This document shows positions 51,839 through 61,602 of a stretch of 64,000 nucleotides of DNA, piece by piece. The stretch is taken from the NCBI GenBank assembly GCA_965248635.1, contig OZ252114.1, forward strand, positions 1,922,001 to 1,986,000, written 5' to 3'. The notes beneath the pieces are model-generated. The model was not told the DNA's origin. It ran no database searches and saw only the letters and a program-made list of their open reading frames with translations. The stretch is from CBDAPI01 sp965248635. GTDB lineage: Bacteria; Acidobacteriota; UBA6911; RPQK01; CBDAPI01. Position 1 is the stretch's first letter, and every line of letters begins with the position of its first letter. The translations under genes and the position numbers were made by a program.

Positions 51839-52663
51839 ATGATCGCCGATATCGAGGGAAAAGTTTGCAGTAATGAATCCCTCGGACGCGACCATTTCCT
51901 GCTTGCCGTGGAGGCCCCTGCGATCGCTGCTGTGAGCCGCCCGGGCCAGTTCGTGATGGCTGCTGCAGCCGAGGCCTACTCGCAGCCGTTCCCCCTGTTG
52001 AGACGCGCTATGGCTGTCTTCTCGATTGAAGGTTCTAGTCACGATCGGGTCACGCTGCTGCTCAAGATCGTCGGAGACGGAACGCTGCGACTGGCTGCGA
52101 TGAAGGAGGGAGATTCAATCCACCTGACCGGTCCTCTGGGCTGTGGTTTTGACTGGGAGCCGGCCCGCGGCCGGAAGGCCCTGATCGTGGTCGGCGGGGT
52201 TGGCATCGCCTCGGTCTACTTGCTGGCAGAACAGCTCGCCCGGCAGGAAACCGACGTACACCTCATCTACGGCGGCAGAACCGCTGCTGACCTGGTCTGT
52301 CTGGACTACTTCGAAGCCTTGCCGATCTCGCTGGTGCTGACGACAGAGGACGGCAGCCGGGGGCTGGCTGGTCGTGTCACCGGTCCGCTGCGTGAATACC
52401 TTCCCGGTCTCTCCCCCGAAAACAGTGTCGTCTACACCTGTGGGCCCAATCCCATGATGAAGGCGGTTTCCAGTCAAGTCGTTCCCCTGGGAGTGCCCTG
52501 TCAGATCTCCGTGGAGACCAAGATGGCCTGTGGCTTCGGCGTCTGTCTCGGGTGCAGCGTCAAAGTCGAAGATCGGTATCGCCTGGCCTGTACCCATGGC
52601 CCTGTGTTCGAGGCTGCCGGGTTTCAGTGGGAAGAGGAAGTCGAGTCAAGGAAGGTGGCATGA
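51839..52663 (+). CDS. pyrK: Dihydroorotate dehydrogenase electron-transfer subunit PyrK
   Basis: 274 residues. FAD domain first, then NAD domain ('VGGVGIASVYLLAEQL', 'YTCGPNPMMKAVS'), then four [2Fe-2S] Cys in 'MACGFGVCLGCSVKV...ACTHGPVF'. It passes electrons from PyrD to NAD+. ATG 51839 has no Shine-Dalgarno but sits seven bases after a TGCTATCCT extended -10-like block, so it may be leaderless. Divergent from pyrR; its stop overlaps the pyrD start (ATGA). Confidence 0.94.
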   Translation: MIADIEGKVCSNESLGRDHFLLAVEAPAIAAVSRPGQFVMAAAAEAYSQPFPLLRRAMAVFSIEGSSHDRVTLLLKIVGDGTLRLAAMKEGDSIHLTGPLGCGFDWEPARGRKALIVVGGVGIASVYLLAEQLARQETDVHLIYGGRTAADLVCLDYFEALPISLVLTTEDGSRGLAGRVTGPLREYLPGLSPENSVVYTCGPNPMMKAVSSQVVPLGVPCQISVETKMACGFGVCLGCSVKVEDRYRLACTHGPVFEAAGFQWEEEVESRKVA

Positions 52664-53601
52664 CAGATCCGGTGAATTTGCAGGTTGAGATTGGCTCACT
52701 CACCTTGAAGAACCCCGTTCTGACGGCCTCGGGCACTTTCGGCTACGGGCTGGAGTTTGAGCAGTTCTTTGACATTTCCCTGCTGGGAGGGTTCTGCACC
52801 AAGGGATTATCCCTGGAACCCATGGCCGGTACGGCTCCCGGCAGAATCCATGAGACTCCAGCCGGCATGCTCAACGCCATCGGCCTCGAGAATGTAGGAG
52901 TCGAGGGATTCGTGAAAGAGAAGCTGCCGCGGCTGGAGAACTGCGGCTGTCACATCGTTGCCAATGTTCTGGGCAAGACGCTGGATGAATTCAAGGCCAT
53001 CGCCCGGCGTCTTGACCCCTTTTCCCAGGTTGCCGCCCTGGAGCTGAACATCTCCTGTCCCAACCTCAAAGAAGGGGGAATCGAGTTTGGCCACGATCCG
53101 CAAATGACCTTTGCCGTCACCGAGGCGGTTCGCCAGACCACCTCCAAACCGTTGTGGGTGAAACTGTCTCCCAACGTCACCGACATTTGCGTCTTTGCTC
53201 GTGCCTGCCAGGATGCAGGCGCCGACGCCCTCAGCCTGGTGAATACTTTTGTCGGGATGAGCATTGATGTGAACAAGCGACGACCCATGCTCTCCAACAC
53301 CACCGGCGGGCTGTCAGGACCGGCCATACGACCGCTGGCGGTGCGGATGGTCCACGAGGTAAGCCAGGTGGTGTCGATTCCCATCGTCGGAATTGGAGGC
53401 ATTTCGACCGCCAGGGATGCCCTGGAGTTCTTGGTGGCCGGAGCCGGCGCCGTCCAGATCGGCACGGCCAACTTCTACGATCCCACGGTCGCGATCAAGG
53501 TCATTGACGGGCTCGAAGAGTACTGCCGGCAGCAGGAAATTGGAGATATCAAGGAGATTGTGGGGAGTCTGGAAGTCCGAGAATGGCAGTTCTTCTATTA
53601 A
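52660..53601 (+). CDS. pyrD: Dihydroorotate dehydrogenase PyrD, class 1B
   Basis: 313 residues of FMN TIM barrel. 'NPVLTASGTFGYGLEF', 'ELNISCPNLKEGGIEFG' (catalytic Cys in NISCPN, as in class 1B), 'VKLSPNVTDI' and 'PIVGIGGISTARDALEFLVAGA'. It pairs with PyrK to form the NAD-linked heterotetramer. Confidence 0.96.
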   Translation: MTDPVNLQVEIGSLTLKNPVLTASGTFGYGLEFEQFFDISLLGGFCTKGLSLEPMAGTAPGRIHETPAGMLNAIGLENVGVEGFVKEKLPRLENCGCHIVANVLGKTLDEFKAIARRLDPFSQVAALELNISCPNLKEGGIEFGHDPQMTFAVTEAVRQTTSKPLWVKLSPNVTDICVFARACQDAGADALSLVNTFVGMSIDVNKRRPMLSNTTGGLSGPAIRPLAVRMVHEVSQVVSIPIVGIGGISTARDALEFLVAGAGAVQIGTANFYDPTVAIKVIDGLEEYCRQQEIGDIKEIVGSLEVREWQFFY

Positions 53602-53637
53602 GAATCTAAGAATCAAGAATTGAAAATTGGGAAAGTC

Positions 53638-53695
53638 GGAGGGGCCTCAGGGCTGCGTCCGGGAATTTAAACGTCCTCCGCCCTGAGGCCCCTCC
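53638..53695. repeat. Hairpin repeat, constant-loop family, copy 4
   Basis: A perfect 16-base stem (53638-53653 / 53680-53695). The core CGGGAATTTAAACGTC is at 53660-53675 in the same orientation as copy 2, with different arm sequences. Confidence 0.75.
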
Positions 53696-53700
53696 AACTT

Positions 53701-53740
53701 TCCAGGCGCTGGACGTTCATATTCCCGGACGCACCCCTGG
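53701..53740. repeat. Hairpin repeat, constant-loop family, copy 5 (degenerate)
   Basis: The core in reverse reads GACGTTCATATTCCCG (53712-53727). The arms are only partly paired (CCAGG against CCTGG). It adjoins copy 4 in opposite orientation and is followed by an AACGAGAAACGAGGAACG array up to the next gene. Confidence 0.55.
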
Positions 53741-53768
53741 CCAAGAAAACGAGAAACGAGGAACGCCT

Positions 53769-54659
53769 CTAGTTCACCACGAAGAACGAGTCCGGAACTT
53801 CCTGGCTGTCGGAACTCTGGTCGAACTTCATGGTCCATTGCCAGAGTGAAGTCGATCCGGTCCCCTGGGTCGCAACCTGTACCACCCAGGTGGCCGGCAG
53901 CTGGAGCCCGCCGAAGTCCCGAAAATCACTGAACCTCTCTTCCAGCTTGAAGCGCGACACGCGCTGCCCCGCGGACTGCTCCGGACTGGCTCCCAGCTGG
54001 GCCGAGATTTTCACCTCGTAGGTCGTCAATAGGTGCGAGAAGTCCTCGGGAGAGAAGAACATCCGGATGCGGGCGTCCCCGCCGCGCTTGCGAATTCGGT
54101 AATCGAGCTGGTGCAGTTCACGCCCGTCGATCTTCTTGCTGCCCTTCAGCTTCAGGATCGGCTTCTTCTCCTCGACCTTCAGCAGCGGCCAGGCCATCGT
54201 GAGTGCACCCCCGAACAGGCCTTCTCTCAGGATCGCCTTCTGGGCGAAGAGAAAGTCAGACAAGGGGAACCGGGTCCCCGGGACACTGAAGGCAGTGGTG
54301 GCCTTCTTGCCGTCGGTGATGAATTGCTCGCCGTTATAGTCGGCCCGGGCAAAGTCGATCAGGAAATTGATCCCGTTTCCCCTCGACACCAGCTGGGCTT
54401 TTCCGTCCATATTCGCCCTGCCTCCGAGCAGGATCTCGTGTTTGCAGGTTCCCATCATGACAAAGCTCTGGCGCCGGGCCAGAGCTTCTCCACTTCCCAG
54501 CGACTCGACATGCCGTTGAACCAGCTCATCGGCCGTCAGCTTCTGTCCTTTGGGTTCTACGGCGGCCCGCAAATCGGAAACCGTGAAAACGGGCAGGACG
54601 AGACTCAGCACGATTCCCGACCACCCGGCCCCTATTGTGACTCTGGTATTCAAGCTCAT
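53769..54659 (-). CDS. Hypothetical exported protein
   Basis: About 296 residues. Signal peptide-like N-terminus, then a mostly beta protein ('HVESLGSGEALARRQSFVMMG', 'DYRIRKRGGDARIRMFFSPEDF'). The shape resembles LolA/outer-membrane lipoprotein-sorting-like folds, but there is no decisive motif. ATG 54659 has AGGAGAG seven bases upstream. Downstream of the GWxTD gene by 35 bases on the same strand and probably co-transcribed. Confidence 0.75.
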   Translation of the reverse strand: MSLNTRVTIGAGWSGIVLSLVLPVFTVSDLRAAVEPKGQKLTADELVQRHVESLGSGEALARRQSFVMMGTCKHEILLGGRANMDGKAQLVSRGNGINFLIDFARADYNGEQFITDGKKATTAFSVPGTRFPLSDFLFAQKAILREGLFGGALTMAWPLLKVEEKKPILKLKGSKKIDGRELHQLDYRIRKRGGDARIRMFFSPEDFSHLLTTYEVKISAQLGASPEQSAGQRVSRFKLEERFSDFRDFGGLQLPATWVVQVATQGTGSTSLWQWTMKFDQSSDSQEVPDSFFVVN

Positions 54660-54694
54660 GTTCACTCTCCTGCCGGGTTGGGCTCTTTTGCTTT

Positions 54695-56323
54695 TCACTC
54701 GATCACAAAATCGACCTGAGTCTCGATGGATTGCCGGCGGATCTGGTCGCTCACATTGAAGCGAAGCGTGTAGGTACCCTCAATCAGCCCCCGGAAGGGA
54801 ATGGTCTTGTAAACGAGCAGCCTGTCTCCGTCGAAATCGACTTCCTGGTGGATCTCGACGAACGGGAAAACCGGCTGGCCCTCCCGGTCGAGAGCGATCT
54901 CCACCCGGGGAGCCGGCTCCAGAGTCGTCTGGTCCAGGGCCAGGTTGTACACTTCGAAGTAGGCCAGGGCGGACTGCTCCCCCAGCTGAAAGCGGTTGTC
55001 CGAGGACGGAACCACCCGATACTTGCCCAGGACGAAGGGGTCACCCACGGTTTCGTCAATTCCGGGCGAGCCCAGACGCGGCGTCAGCACCACCGAGCTG
55101 GTCTCCAGTTCATCCTGCCGGGGAGGGGAGACAACCACCAGCTTATCTGACGTCGCAATTTTCCCGGAACCCTGGTCCTGCATGACCAGCGAGAGCTTGT
55201 ACCTGCCGGGCTCCAGCGGAAATCGTTTCTGATAGACAGCTTCTGTCTGCAGGCCTTTCGTCAGAGTGCCAACCTCAACCCGCCTTTCGATATCGTCCTC
55301 GAAGGGGTAAATCCTCCGGCCCGACAAGGTCTTCACTTCGCCGTAGATGCCGACCCTGGCAACCAGTCTGTCCAGGACGTCCTTTTCGGGAGCAAAGTGC
55401 AGATCCTTGTCCTTCAGGAAGACCGTCACCGGAACCAGCGAATGGTCTTCCGAGTAGCGCATCCTGTCCACGCGGACTCGAACCGGGAGCTGGGAGTAGT
55501 TCATTCGGGTCGTCACCATCTGCTCCAGGTCCTTGTACTTGACGGCCGGCCCTCTCTGCAGGCGGTAGAGGGTCTCCAGTCGCTGCAGGGGGTAGTTGCG
55601 ATAGCGCATGGTGCGACCGGCCGTGTCGAAGCGGCGGTACCCTTCCGGATTGCCCATCCAGCGGGTCCGGATGCGGTCGATTCGACTCATGGTTCCCAGT
55701 TGCTCGGCCAGGGTGAGTCCAGCCCCCGGAATCTGGAAGAGGGCGTCTTTTTGCTCCGGGTCCAGGGCGATCCGGTACTGGTTGGTGCGGGAAGCGTCGA
55801 CGAACTCGATTTCAATCCCCGGACCGACTCCCTCGAGATGGCGATAAAACCAGACCTCGAACGGGTAGGTATAGGTTCGGCCACCACCTTCTTCCCATTT
55901 TCGTTGATAGGTTCCACCCTCCGGGTGTTTTTCCAGTCCGTCGGGGGGACCAAACAGGATGTAGATCATCCCCCGGTCGGTTCTCCAGCCCTCGATACCG
56001 GAATGGTACTTTTCGTTGGCGTAGGCGATGCGGCGATAATGCTCTTCCTTGAATTCGTTGAGGGCAGTCCGAGGGTCGAGATCACGCCGGAACCAGAACT
56101 GCTCGATGAAGTGGTCCTTTTCCTCGCTGGTCGAGAGGTTGTCAAAAACCCCTTTCTCGTCCGCTGAAATGATGTAGAGGACGTCCGTTTCCAGCCACTG
56201 CCGGTAGTAGGATTCGGCTTCTTCGGCCTGCTGTTGGCGGCTCTGGGCGGCGGCGGGGGGGAAAGAAATGGGGACTGCCACAAGAAAGGTAAGAGCCTGA
56301 AACCAGTTCGTGAGAGGAGTCAC
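54695..56323 (-). CDS. GWxTD-domain protein
   Basis: 542 residues. Signal peptide ends about 26 (PPAAA). The GWxTD domain has 'IEGWRTDRGMIYILFGPPDG' with GWRTD at 112-116, preceded by 'LYIISADEKGVFDNLSTSEEKDHFIEQFWFRRD'. The rest is beta-rich. These proteins are frequent in Acidobacteria; function unknown, probably periplasmic. Next to a TonB receptor and a hypothetical protein on the same strand. Confidence 0.92.
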   Translation of the reverse strand: MTPLTNWFQALTFLVAVPISFPPAAAQSRQQQAEEAESYYRQWLETDVLYIISADEKGVFDNLSTSEEKDHFIEQFWFRRDLDPRTALNEFKEEHYRRIAYANEKYHSGIEGWRTDRGMIYILFGPPDGLEKHPEGGTYQRKWEEGGGRTYTYPFEVWFYRHLEGVGPGIEIEFVDASRTNQYRIALDPEQKDALFQIPGAGLTLAEQLGTMSRIDRIRTRWMGNPEGYRRFDTAGRTMRYRNYPLQRLETLYRLQRGPAVKYKDLEQMVTTRMNYSQLPVRVRVDRMRYSEDHSLVPVTVFLKDKDLHFAPEKDVLDRLVARVGIYGEVKTLSGRRIYPFEDDIERRVEVGTLTKGLQTEAVYQKRFPLEPGRYKLSLVMQDQGSGKIATSDKLVVVSPPRQDELETSSVVLTPRLGSPGIDETVGDPFVLGKYRVVPSSDNRFQLGEQSALAYFEVYNLALDQTTLEPAPRVEIALDREGQPVFPFVEIHQEVDFDGDRLLVYKTIPFRGLIEGTYTLRFNVSDQIRRQSIETQVDFVIE

Positions 56324-56445
56324 GACTTTGAATTATACCCGTCTGCGAAGAATGGGGTGGCCCCGGGGAGCAGCCCTTCTAAAAACGAAAGGGCCCGCCG
56401 GGTGGAGCGGCCGGTGGGCCGGATTCTTTCGGACCAGCACGTCGG

Positions 56446-59400
56446 CTAGAAGATCTCCTTCAGCGAGAACTGGACGATGCGGGCGTTGGTGTTGGTGGTC
56501 GTCAGTCGACCGAAGCTACGCGACGAGATACTGAGGGTGCTGCTCGTCTGACCGTCGGGGTTACTAGCGCCACCGTACCCGGTGTTGAAATTGGTCGTGT
56601 TGGTCAGGTTGAAGAACTCACCTCGAAACTCGATGTCCAGACCTTCAGTCACCGGGAACTGCTTGATGACGCCCAGGTCCCAGGTGAACTGGCTGGGGCC
56701 GTTGAATCCGAAGCGGGGCGGTCCGCCCAGTTCTCCAGCCTGCGGGTGAAACAGCTGTCCATTGTCAAAAGCCGACCCGGGGAAGAAGCGAGGGCCTCTG
56801 TCGTCGCTGGTCACACCGATCAAGTTCCGGACGCCGCTGTTGTCCAGGGTCGTGTTGGCCTGGTTGCGCCCCTCGTTGCGCCCACATCGGTTCACTGTGC
56901 AGCGGTTCGTAAAGAAGCTGAAAGGCTCTCCGCTTTGGATGTTGAAAATCGACGTCGCCTGCCATCCGCCCGCGATCTGATTCAAGACCGGATTGACAAT
57001 GTTCCAGCGCCGGCCCTGTCCGAAGGGCAGTTCCCAGATGAAGTTGGCGTTGAAGACATGGGTCACGTCGAAGGCTGTACGGCCCCGGTCGTAGCCCCGA
57101 TTGGCGATATCCAGGCTCGGCTCAAAGTTGGCCTGGTTGTTCGTGACCTGGTTGGACAGTGATTTGCCAAAGGTGTAGTTGGCGTTGAACATGAGCCCGG
57201 CCGAGAAGCGCCGGCGGGCCTCCACCTGCAGGGAATGATAGATGGAGTCCCCTCCGTTGGAGGTCACGTCACTGGGCACCACCTGCATATTGGGATAACA
57301 CTGGACGTTGCCGCACCAGAAGTTGCCACGGTAAATATCCCCAAGCAAGTAGCCGGCTTCTCCGTCTCGTATCCAGTCGTTGATGACCGGGATGAAAAGA
57401 AGACCCCCGGCCACGAGCTGATCGAAGACGGGGAGCACCTGGCTTCCTGGGAGATCCGGATTGTAGCTCGCATCGTAGCCAAATCCGGCAGCCTCAGCGA
57501 TCTCTCCATTGCTCTGGGCTCGCAAGACATCATCCAGGAATCCGGTTCCCCGGATGTCCACCTGGTTGAAGTCGGTGGCCCGAATCAGCTTCGTCCCCTT
57601 GCTGCCGGCCCAGCGGACTTCGACGGCCGTATTCCACCCCACCTCGTGGGTGATCCCCACCTGCCAGGTCTGAGCATAGGGGTTGACCAGTTGCGGATCC
57701 ACCACGTAGGCGGCCGGGAATCTCCTGACGAAGAATTCCGAGGAAGGGTCGTTGATCTGGGGCCAGCTCAGCGGCAGCTGGAACTCTGGCTCTGGAATTC
57801 CAGGGCGGTTGCTGATCGTCTGGGTCAGGTTGTCCAGGGTGACAAATGAGGTCACCCCGTAGCGGTTCAGCGCGTTTTCGAGCGCGAGGACCATCTGGTC
57901 GTTGGCGTAGGCAATGCCGTAGCCGGCGCGCAGGGCCGTCTTGCCGTTGCCGAACAGATCCCAGGCGATTCCAATGTTGGGAGCAAAGTTGTTTAGGTCG
58001 TTCTGGGTCACATCCCCGTCCAGCCAGTCCACCACATTGCTCTCGTCCAGAACCGCCGCCCTGGGATCGTTGTTGGTGATAACCGGCTGTGTGATGAGAT
58101 TATCTCGTTCGCGGATGTTGCGGTACCACTCCCAGCGCACACCGCCGTTCAGGGTGACTCGGGAGTTTAGGCGCCAGGAGTCGCCGAAATAGAAGGCATA
58201 AATGTCGTTTTCCCAATTGAACGCCTCCTCGCCGGCGACGAAAGCGGGATTTGTTCGGCTGCGGATGTGAAACTCTCCAGTCGCCCTGTTCAAAATCCCC
58301 GCCAGATCGGCCAGGATGGCCTCGGCCCGCCCGGCGTCGTCTGTCGTGATCCCACCCGGGAATTCGGCGGTGCCCAGCTGAAAGCCGTTGGCAGCATTGG
58401 CGCCGATTCTGTAAGTGGGAGTCACGTTGAAGCCGGCAAAGCTGAAGGTGCGCATGTTCTGCCCCTGGAAACCGAAGCGAAAGGAGTGATTGCCCCGGCT
58501 CCAGCTGGCGTTGTCGGCGTAATTCCAGGTGTTGGTGTCGCGACCCTGCCGCTCCAGGCCACCGTCCCCTTCCGGGTCCGTGTAACTGGCCGCAATGATC
58601 TTGAAGCCCCGCTCCCGCAAGAAGTCCCGATCATCGGCAAAAACCACATCCGAAATGTTGGCACCAAAGCGGACTTCGTTGATGAAGTGGGGGCTGGCCG
58701 TCCAGTGCCAGGCGGTGGAGAGGAAGTCGGGCGTCGTGATGGTCCGGCCGAAGGTCTCCTGGAAGCCCGAAAGAAAGTCGGGGCGGTCATTGTTTCTATC
58801 CAAGTGGCGGTAGATCCCCTCGAAGGAGTGGGAGTCGTTGAGGATGAAATCGAGTCGGAAGCCGTACTGATCCCGGCTTTCGTTGCTGGGGAGATTGGAC
58901 CGGTAGCCCAGTGTGTTGAGACCGTCTCCCGTGGTTGTATCGTTGGGCAGGGGGGTCTGTGCGATCTGGTCGGCCATGAATGGGTCGGCCGCCGCGCCGC
59001 GCATCGGAAGCAGCTCGATTTCCCGCAGCCCGTTGCCATCCAGCGCTTCATACTGGAAGATCCCCTGGCGGGCCTTCTCGCTCAGAACCGTGCCCAGGCC
59101 ACTGTCCTGGGCCCGCTCCCGAAATCCCTCGTAGTTGCCGTACCAGAAGAGCCTGTCCTTGATGATGGGCCCGCTGGCGGCCACGCCAAACTGGTTGCGC
59201 AGCAGGAAGGGCTTCTCGACCGCCGGCGTCGCCAGATTATTGAAGAACTCGTTGGCCTTGGTGGCGTTGTTTCGATGCACCCAGAAGACCTCACCGTGGG
59301 TGGCATTCGTCCCGGAAGGCGTGACAAAGCTGATCTGGGAGGCACCCGCCCCGGCCACCGAGCCCTGGTTGATACTGGTAAGAGTGAACTCGCTGACCAT

Positions 59401-60007
59401 GCTTTGCGTCAGCAGGGTGGGCGTAAATTGGCTAGCGGTTTCACGGAGGAAGTTATCCTGGATGTTGACGCCGTCCAGCGTCATGTTCGTGTAGGTGGAG
59501 CGGAGACCGGAAATCGAAATCGGTGAGTTGCCGTTGTCGGCGGTTCCCGCCTGCAGTGTGACCAGGTTCAGGAGGTACCGACCCTCCAGGGGCAACTCCT
59601 GGATCTGCCTCGTCTGCACGGATGTGGAAACGGCAGCGTCCGTAGTGTTCACCAGGTCCACGCCGGCCGCGACGGTGACGATGGAGGTCAATTCACCGAC
59701 GTCCAGAGTGACGTTGAGAGAATATTCCGCGCCCACCCTCACCTTGACATCGCGAGCCACATCGAACCTCATAAAGGGCGGGAGGCAGCTGGGTTACCCG
59801 AAATGTTCCCACGTCACTGGAGATCAGCGCCTGGGAAGCGTTCGTGCCCTGGTTGGTGATGGTCACGTCAGCCCCGGAAACGGCAGCGCCACTCTGATCC
59901 TTGACCGTCCCGCTTAATGAGCCGTAGTTGGCCTGAGCGAACAGGGGGCAGACCAGAAGTGCCAGCACGGTGAGTGCGACCGCGACAAGCCTTGCATGCG
60001 TTCTCAT
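56446..60007 (-). pseudogene. Oar-like TonB-dependent receptor, frame broken near the N-terminus
   Basis: A full-length product would be about 1,187 residues. Signal peptide 'MRTHARLVAVALTVLALLVCPLFAQA', carboxypeptidase-like regulatory domain ('GSLSGTVKDQSGAAVSGADVTITN'), plug ('QIQELPLEGRYLLNLVTLQAG') and a long beta barrel ending in Phe ('IVQFSLKEIF'). Frames change around 59764-59775 (LPPALYEV, then FDVARDVKV). The joint lacks the eight or so residues usual after 'YEV', so this looks like a small real deletion rather than a one-base error. ATG 60007 has GGAGGAA. It may import a glycan or other large ligand. Confidence 0.87.
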
Positions 60008-60036
60008 TCGATTCCTCCCACACAAATGGATCCGAT

Positions 60037-60066
60037 AAAAAAAATTGCCTGTCAGAGTACAGGCAA
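60037..60066 (-). terminator. Terminator-like hairpin in the TonB-receptor leader
   Basis: On the minus strand TTGCCTGT, a six-base loop and ACAGGCAA form a perfect 8-pair stem followed by eight U. It lies 30 bases upstream of the receptor ATG in the same transcript direction, and no minus-strand gene lies between it and 61.6 kb. It is therefore better placed as an attenuator than as the end of another gene. Confidence 0.65.
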
Positions 60067-60205
60067 ACCGGGCTCCAGGGTCGTGATGAGCGTCACCGGA
60101 AGAGCAAGGAGTTCCGCCTTGAATGTTATCAAAGTCCTGCTGACGTTGGATTCTCTGTGCCCATGAAAAAAATGCGCGAGCCCCCGTACTTCCGGTTTGT
60201 GTCCG

Positions 60206-60292
60206 CTTGATTCGATCAAGAACCCGGACACCGGCGGCTGTCCGGTCGTTCGGGTTGAGGATTCTGGATTTTCGACTCTTGTGTTAGAGTCG
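60206..60292 (+). promoter_or_regulatory. Three short inverted repeats before pyrF
   Basis: CTTGAT-TCG-ATCAAG (from about 60207), CCGGACA...TGTCCGG (from about 60226) and CGACTCT-TGTGTT-AGAGTCG (60273-60292) lie in the 90 bases before the pyrF start. The last ends eight bases from the ATG. They could be operator sites or RNA hairpins; no known motif fits. Confidence 0.4.
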
Positions 60293-60299
60293 CGGACCG

Positions 60300-61019
60300 A
60301 TGAGCGAGCAGGAATGTGGAATCATTTTGGCTCTGGATCTCGACTCCGGGGCAGAAGCCCTGCGCCTGGCCGAGCTACTCAAAGATGAAGTCGCACTGGT
60401 CAAAGTGGGTCTTCAGGCCTTCACCGCCTGCGGCCCGGCTCTTATCCATGATCTTCGAGGGGTCGGGGTGGAGGTGTTTCTCGACCTCAAGCTTCACGAT
60501 ATTCCCAATACGGTTGGCAGCGCTGCCGTCGAGGCCGTGCGGCTGGGTTGCTCCATGCTGACACTGCACACGGTGGGCGGCCTGCGGATGCTGCGCGCCG
60601 CACGAGAACGGGTCGATGAAGCTGCCCGGGAATTCGGCAGGCGGCCTCCCCGGCTGCTGGGTGTCACGATCCTGACCAGTCTGGATGAAGAACAGCTACA
60701 GCGAGTTGGTATCCCCGGGAGTACAGACGAACGGGTCGTACATCTGGCGGGGCTGGCGCTGGAGGCCGGGTTGGACGGAATCGTATCCTCTCCACGCGAG
60801 CTGGAGCTTCTTCAAAGAGAACCGCTGAATCGCCTGCTTCGGGTCACCCCGGGAGTCCGGGCCGGTGAGTCACCGAAGCACGATCAAAGAAGGACGATGA
60901 CTCCGCGAGAGGCTGTACAGGCCGGGGCAGACTATCTCGTGATCGGCCGCCCCATCACCCAGAACCCCGATCCCCTGGAGGCTGCCCGCAGCATCAATCG
61001 CGAGATTCGATCGTGCTAA
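60300..61019 (+). CDS. pyrF: Orotidine-5'-phosphate decarboxylase PyrF
   Basis: 239 residues of TIM barrel: 'GIILALDLDSG', 'VEVFLDLKLHDIPNTV' with the catalytic Lys-Asp tetrad, 'RVTPGVRAG' and 'AGADYLVIGRPITQ'. Makes UMP. Separate from the pyrRBC/pyrKD locus 7 kb away. No clear Shine-Dalgarno. Confidence 0.97.
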   Translation: MSEQECGIILALDLDSGAEALRLAELLKDEVALVKVGLQAFTACGPALIHDLRGVGVEVFLDLKLHDIPNTVGSAAVEAVRLGCSMLTLHTVGGLRMLRAARERVDEAAREFGRRPPRLLGVTILTSLDEEQLQRVGIPGSTDERVVHLAGLALEAGLDGIVSSPRELELLQREPLNRLLRVTPGVRAGESPKHDQRRTMTPREAVQAGADYLVIGRPITQNPDPLEAARSINREIRSC

Positions 61020-61031
61020 ACTCAGCTGGAT

Positions 61032-61595
61032 ATGTCAGCTCTGCCTGTGGTTCTGGTCGTTCTGCTGGCCGCACTCCAACCCGCCCCTGAGCCCCGCCTG
61101 GAGAAGCTGGACCGATCCAAGTGTCACATCTTCATCGACTACCGGATCATTTGGACGGTGGAAGTGGCGGAGGAGTTCAACCGGGCTCCGGTTCCGATCG
61201 TGAACATCATCACCTTCGAGGCCAAAGAAACCCCGCTCAAGCCCGAACACATCCACCTCTATGACGCACAGGGTCGGACTGCGGTGGTCAAGAAGTTCGC
61301 CATAGACACGGGCTTTGAGCCATACATTACGAGCTACCTGAAGGTCTTGTCGTCGTCTTTCATCGGCTTTGACTTGCAGGGTGAGTTTGCGGGATTCACA
61401 AAGCCTGAACGCGTGGTGATCGAACTGGGGGAGACAGAGTACACTCTGCAGGCCGTGGACTGCCTCGATTATGAGATGCTGGCGGAGCAGATCAACAAGG
61501 TCAATTACGACAGCCCCGACATCAGGGAGGATTTCGACCTGCTGCGCATTCCCCATATCGGGAGCAAAGGCCTTGTCAAGAAAGGGCGTCGCTGA
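61032..61595 (+). CDS. Hypothetical exported protein, 187 residues
   Basis: A short hydrophobic N-terminus ('LPVVLVVLLAALQPAP') suggests export. The rest is a mixed alpha-beta domain with 'HIFIDYRIIWTVEVAEEF' and 'GFDLQGEFAGFTKPERVVIEL'. No family recognised. It begins 12 bases after pyrF, so it is probably in the same transcript. Confidence 0.65.
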   Translation: MSALPVVLVVLLAALQPAPEPRLEKLDRSKCHIFIDYRIIWTVEVAEEFNRAPVPIVNIITFEAKETPLKPEHIHLYDAQGRTAVVKKFAIDTGFEPYITSYLKVLSSSFIGFDLQGEFAGFTKPERVVIELGETEYTLQAVDCLDYEMLAEQINKVNYDSPDIREDFDLLRIPHIGSKGLVKKGRR

Positions 61596-61602
61596 TCCCC
61601 GA

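Noticed and set aside
51795..51840. Possible PyrR-binding loop (ATCCGAGAGGGA on the minus strand)
   Set aside because: It is one base short of the consensus spacing I recall and lies upstream of the likely transcript start.
58267..59526. Long + strand frame (419 codons) antisense to the TonB receptor
   Set aside because: It mirrors the strong coding signal and GC bias of the receptor; no start signal and no family match.
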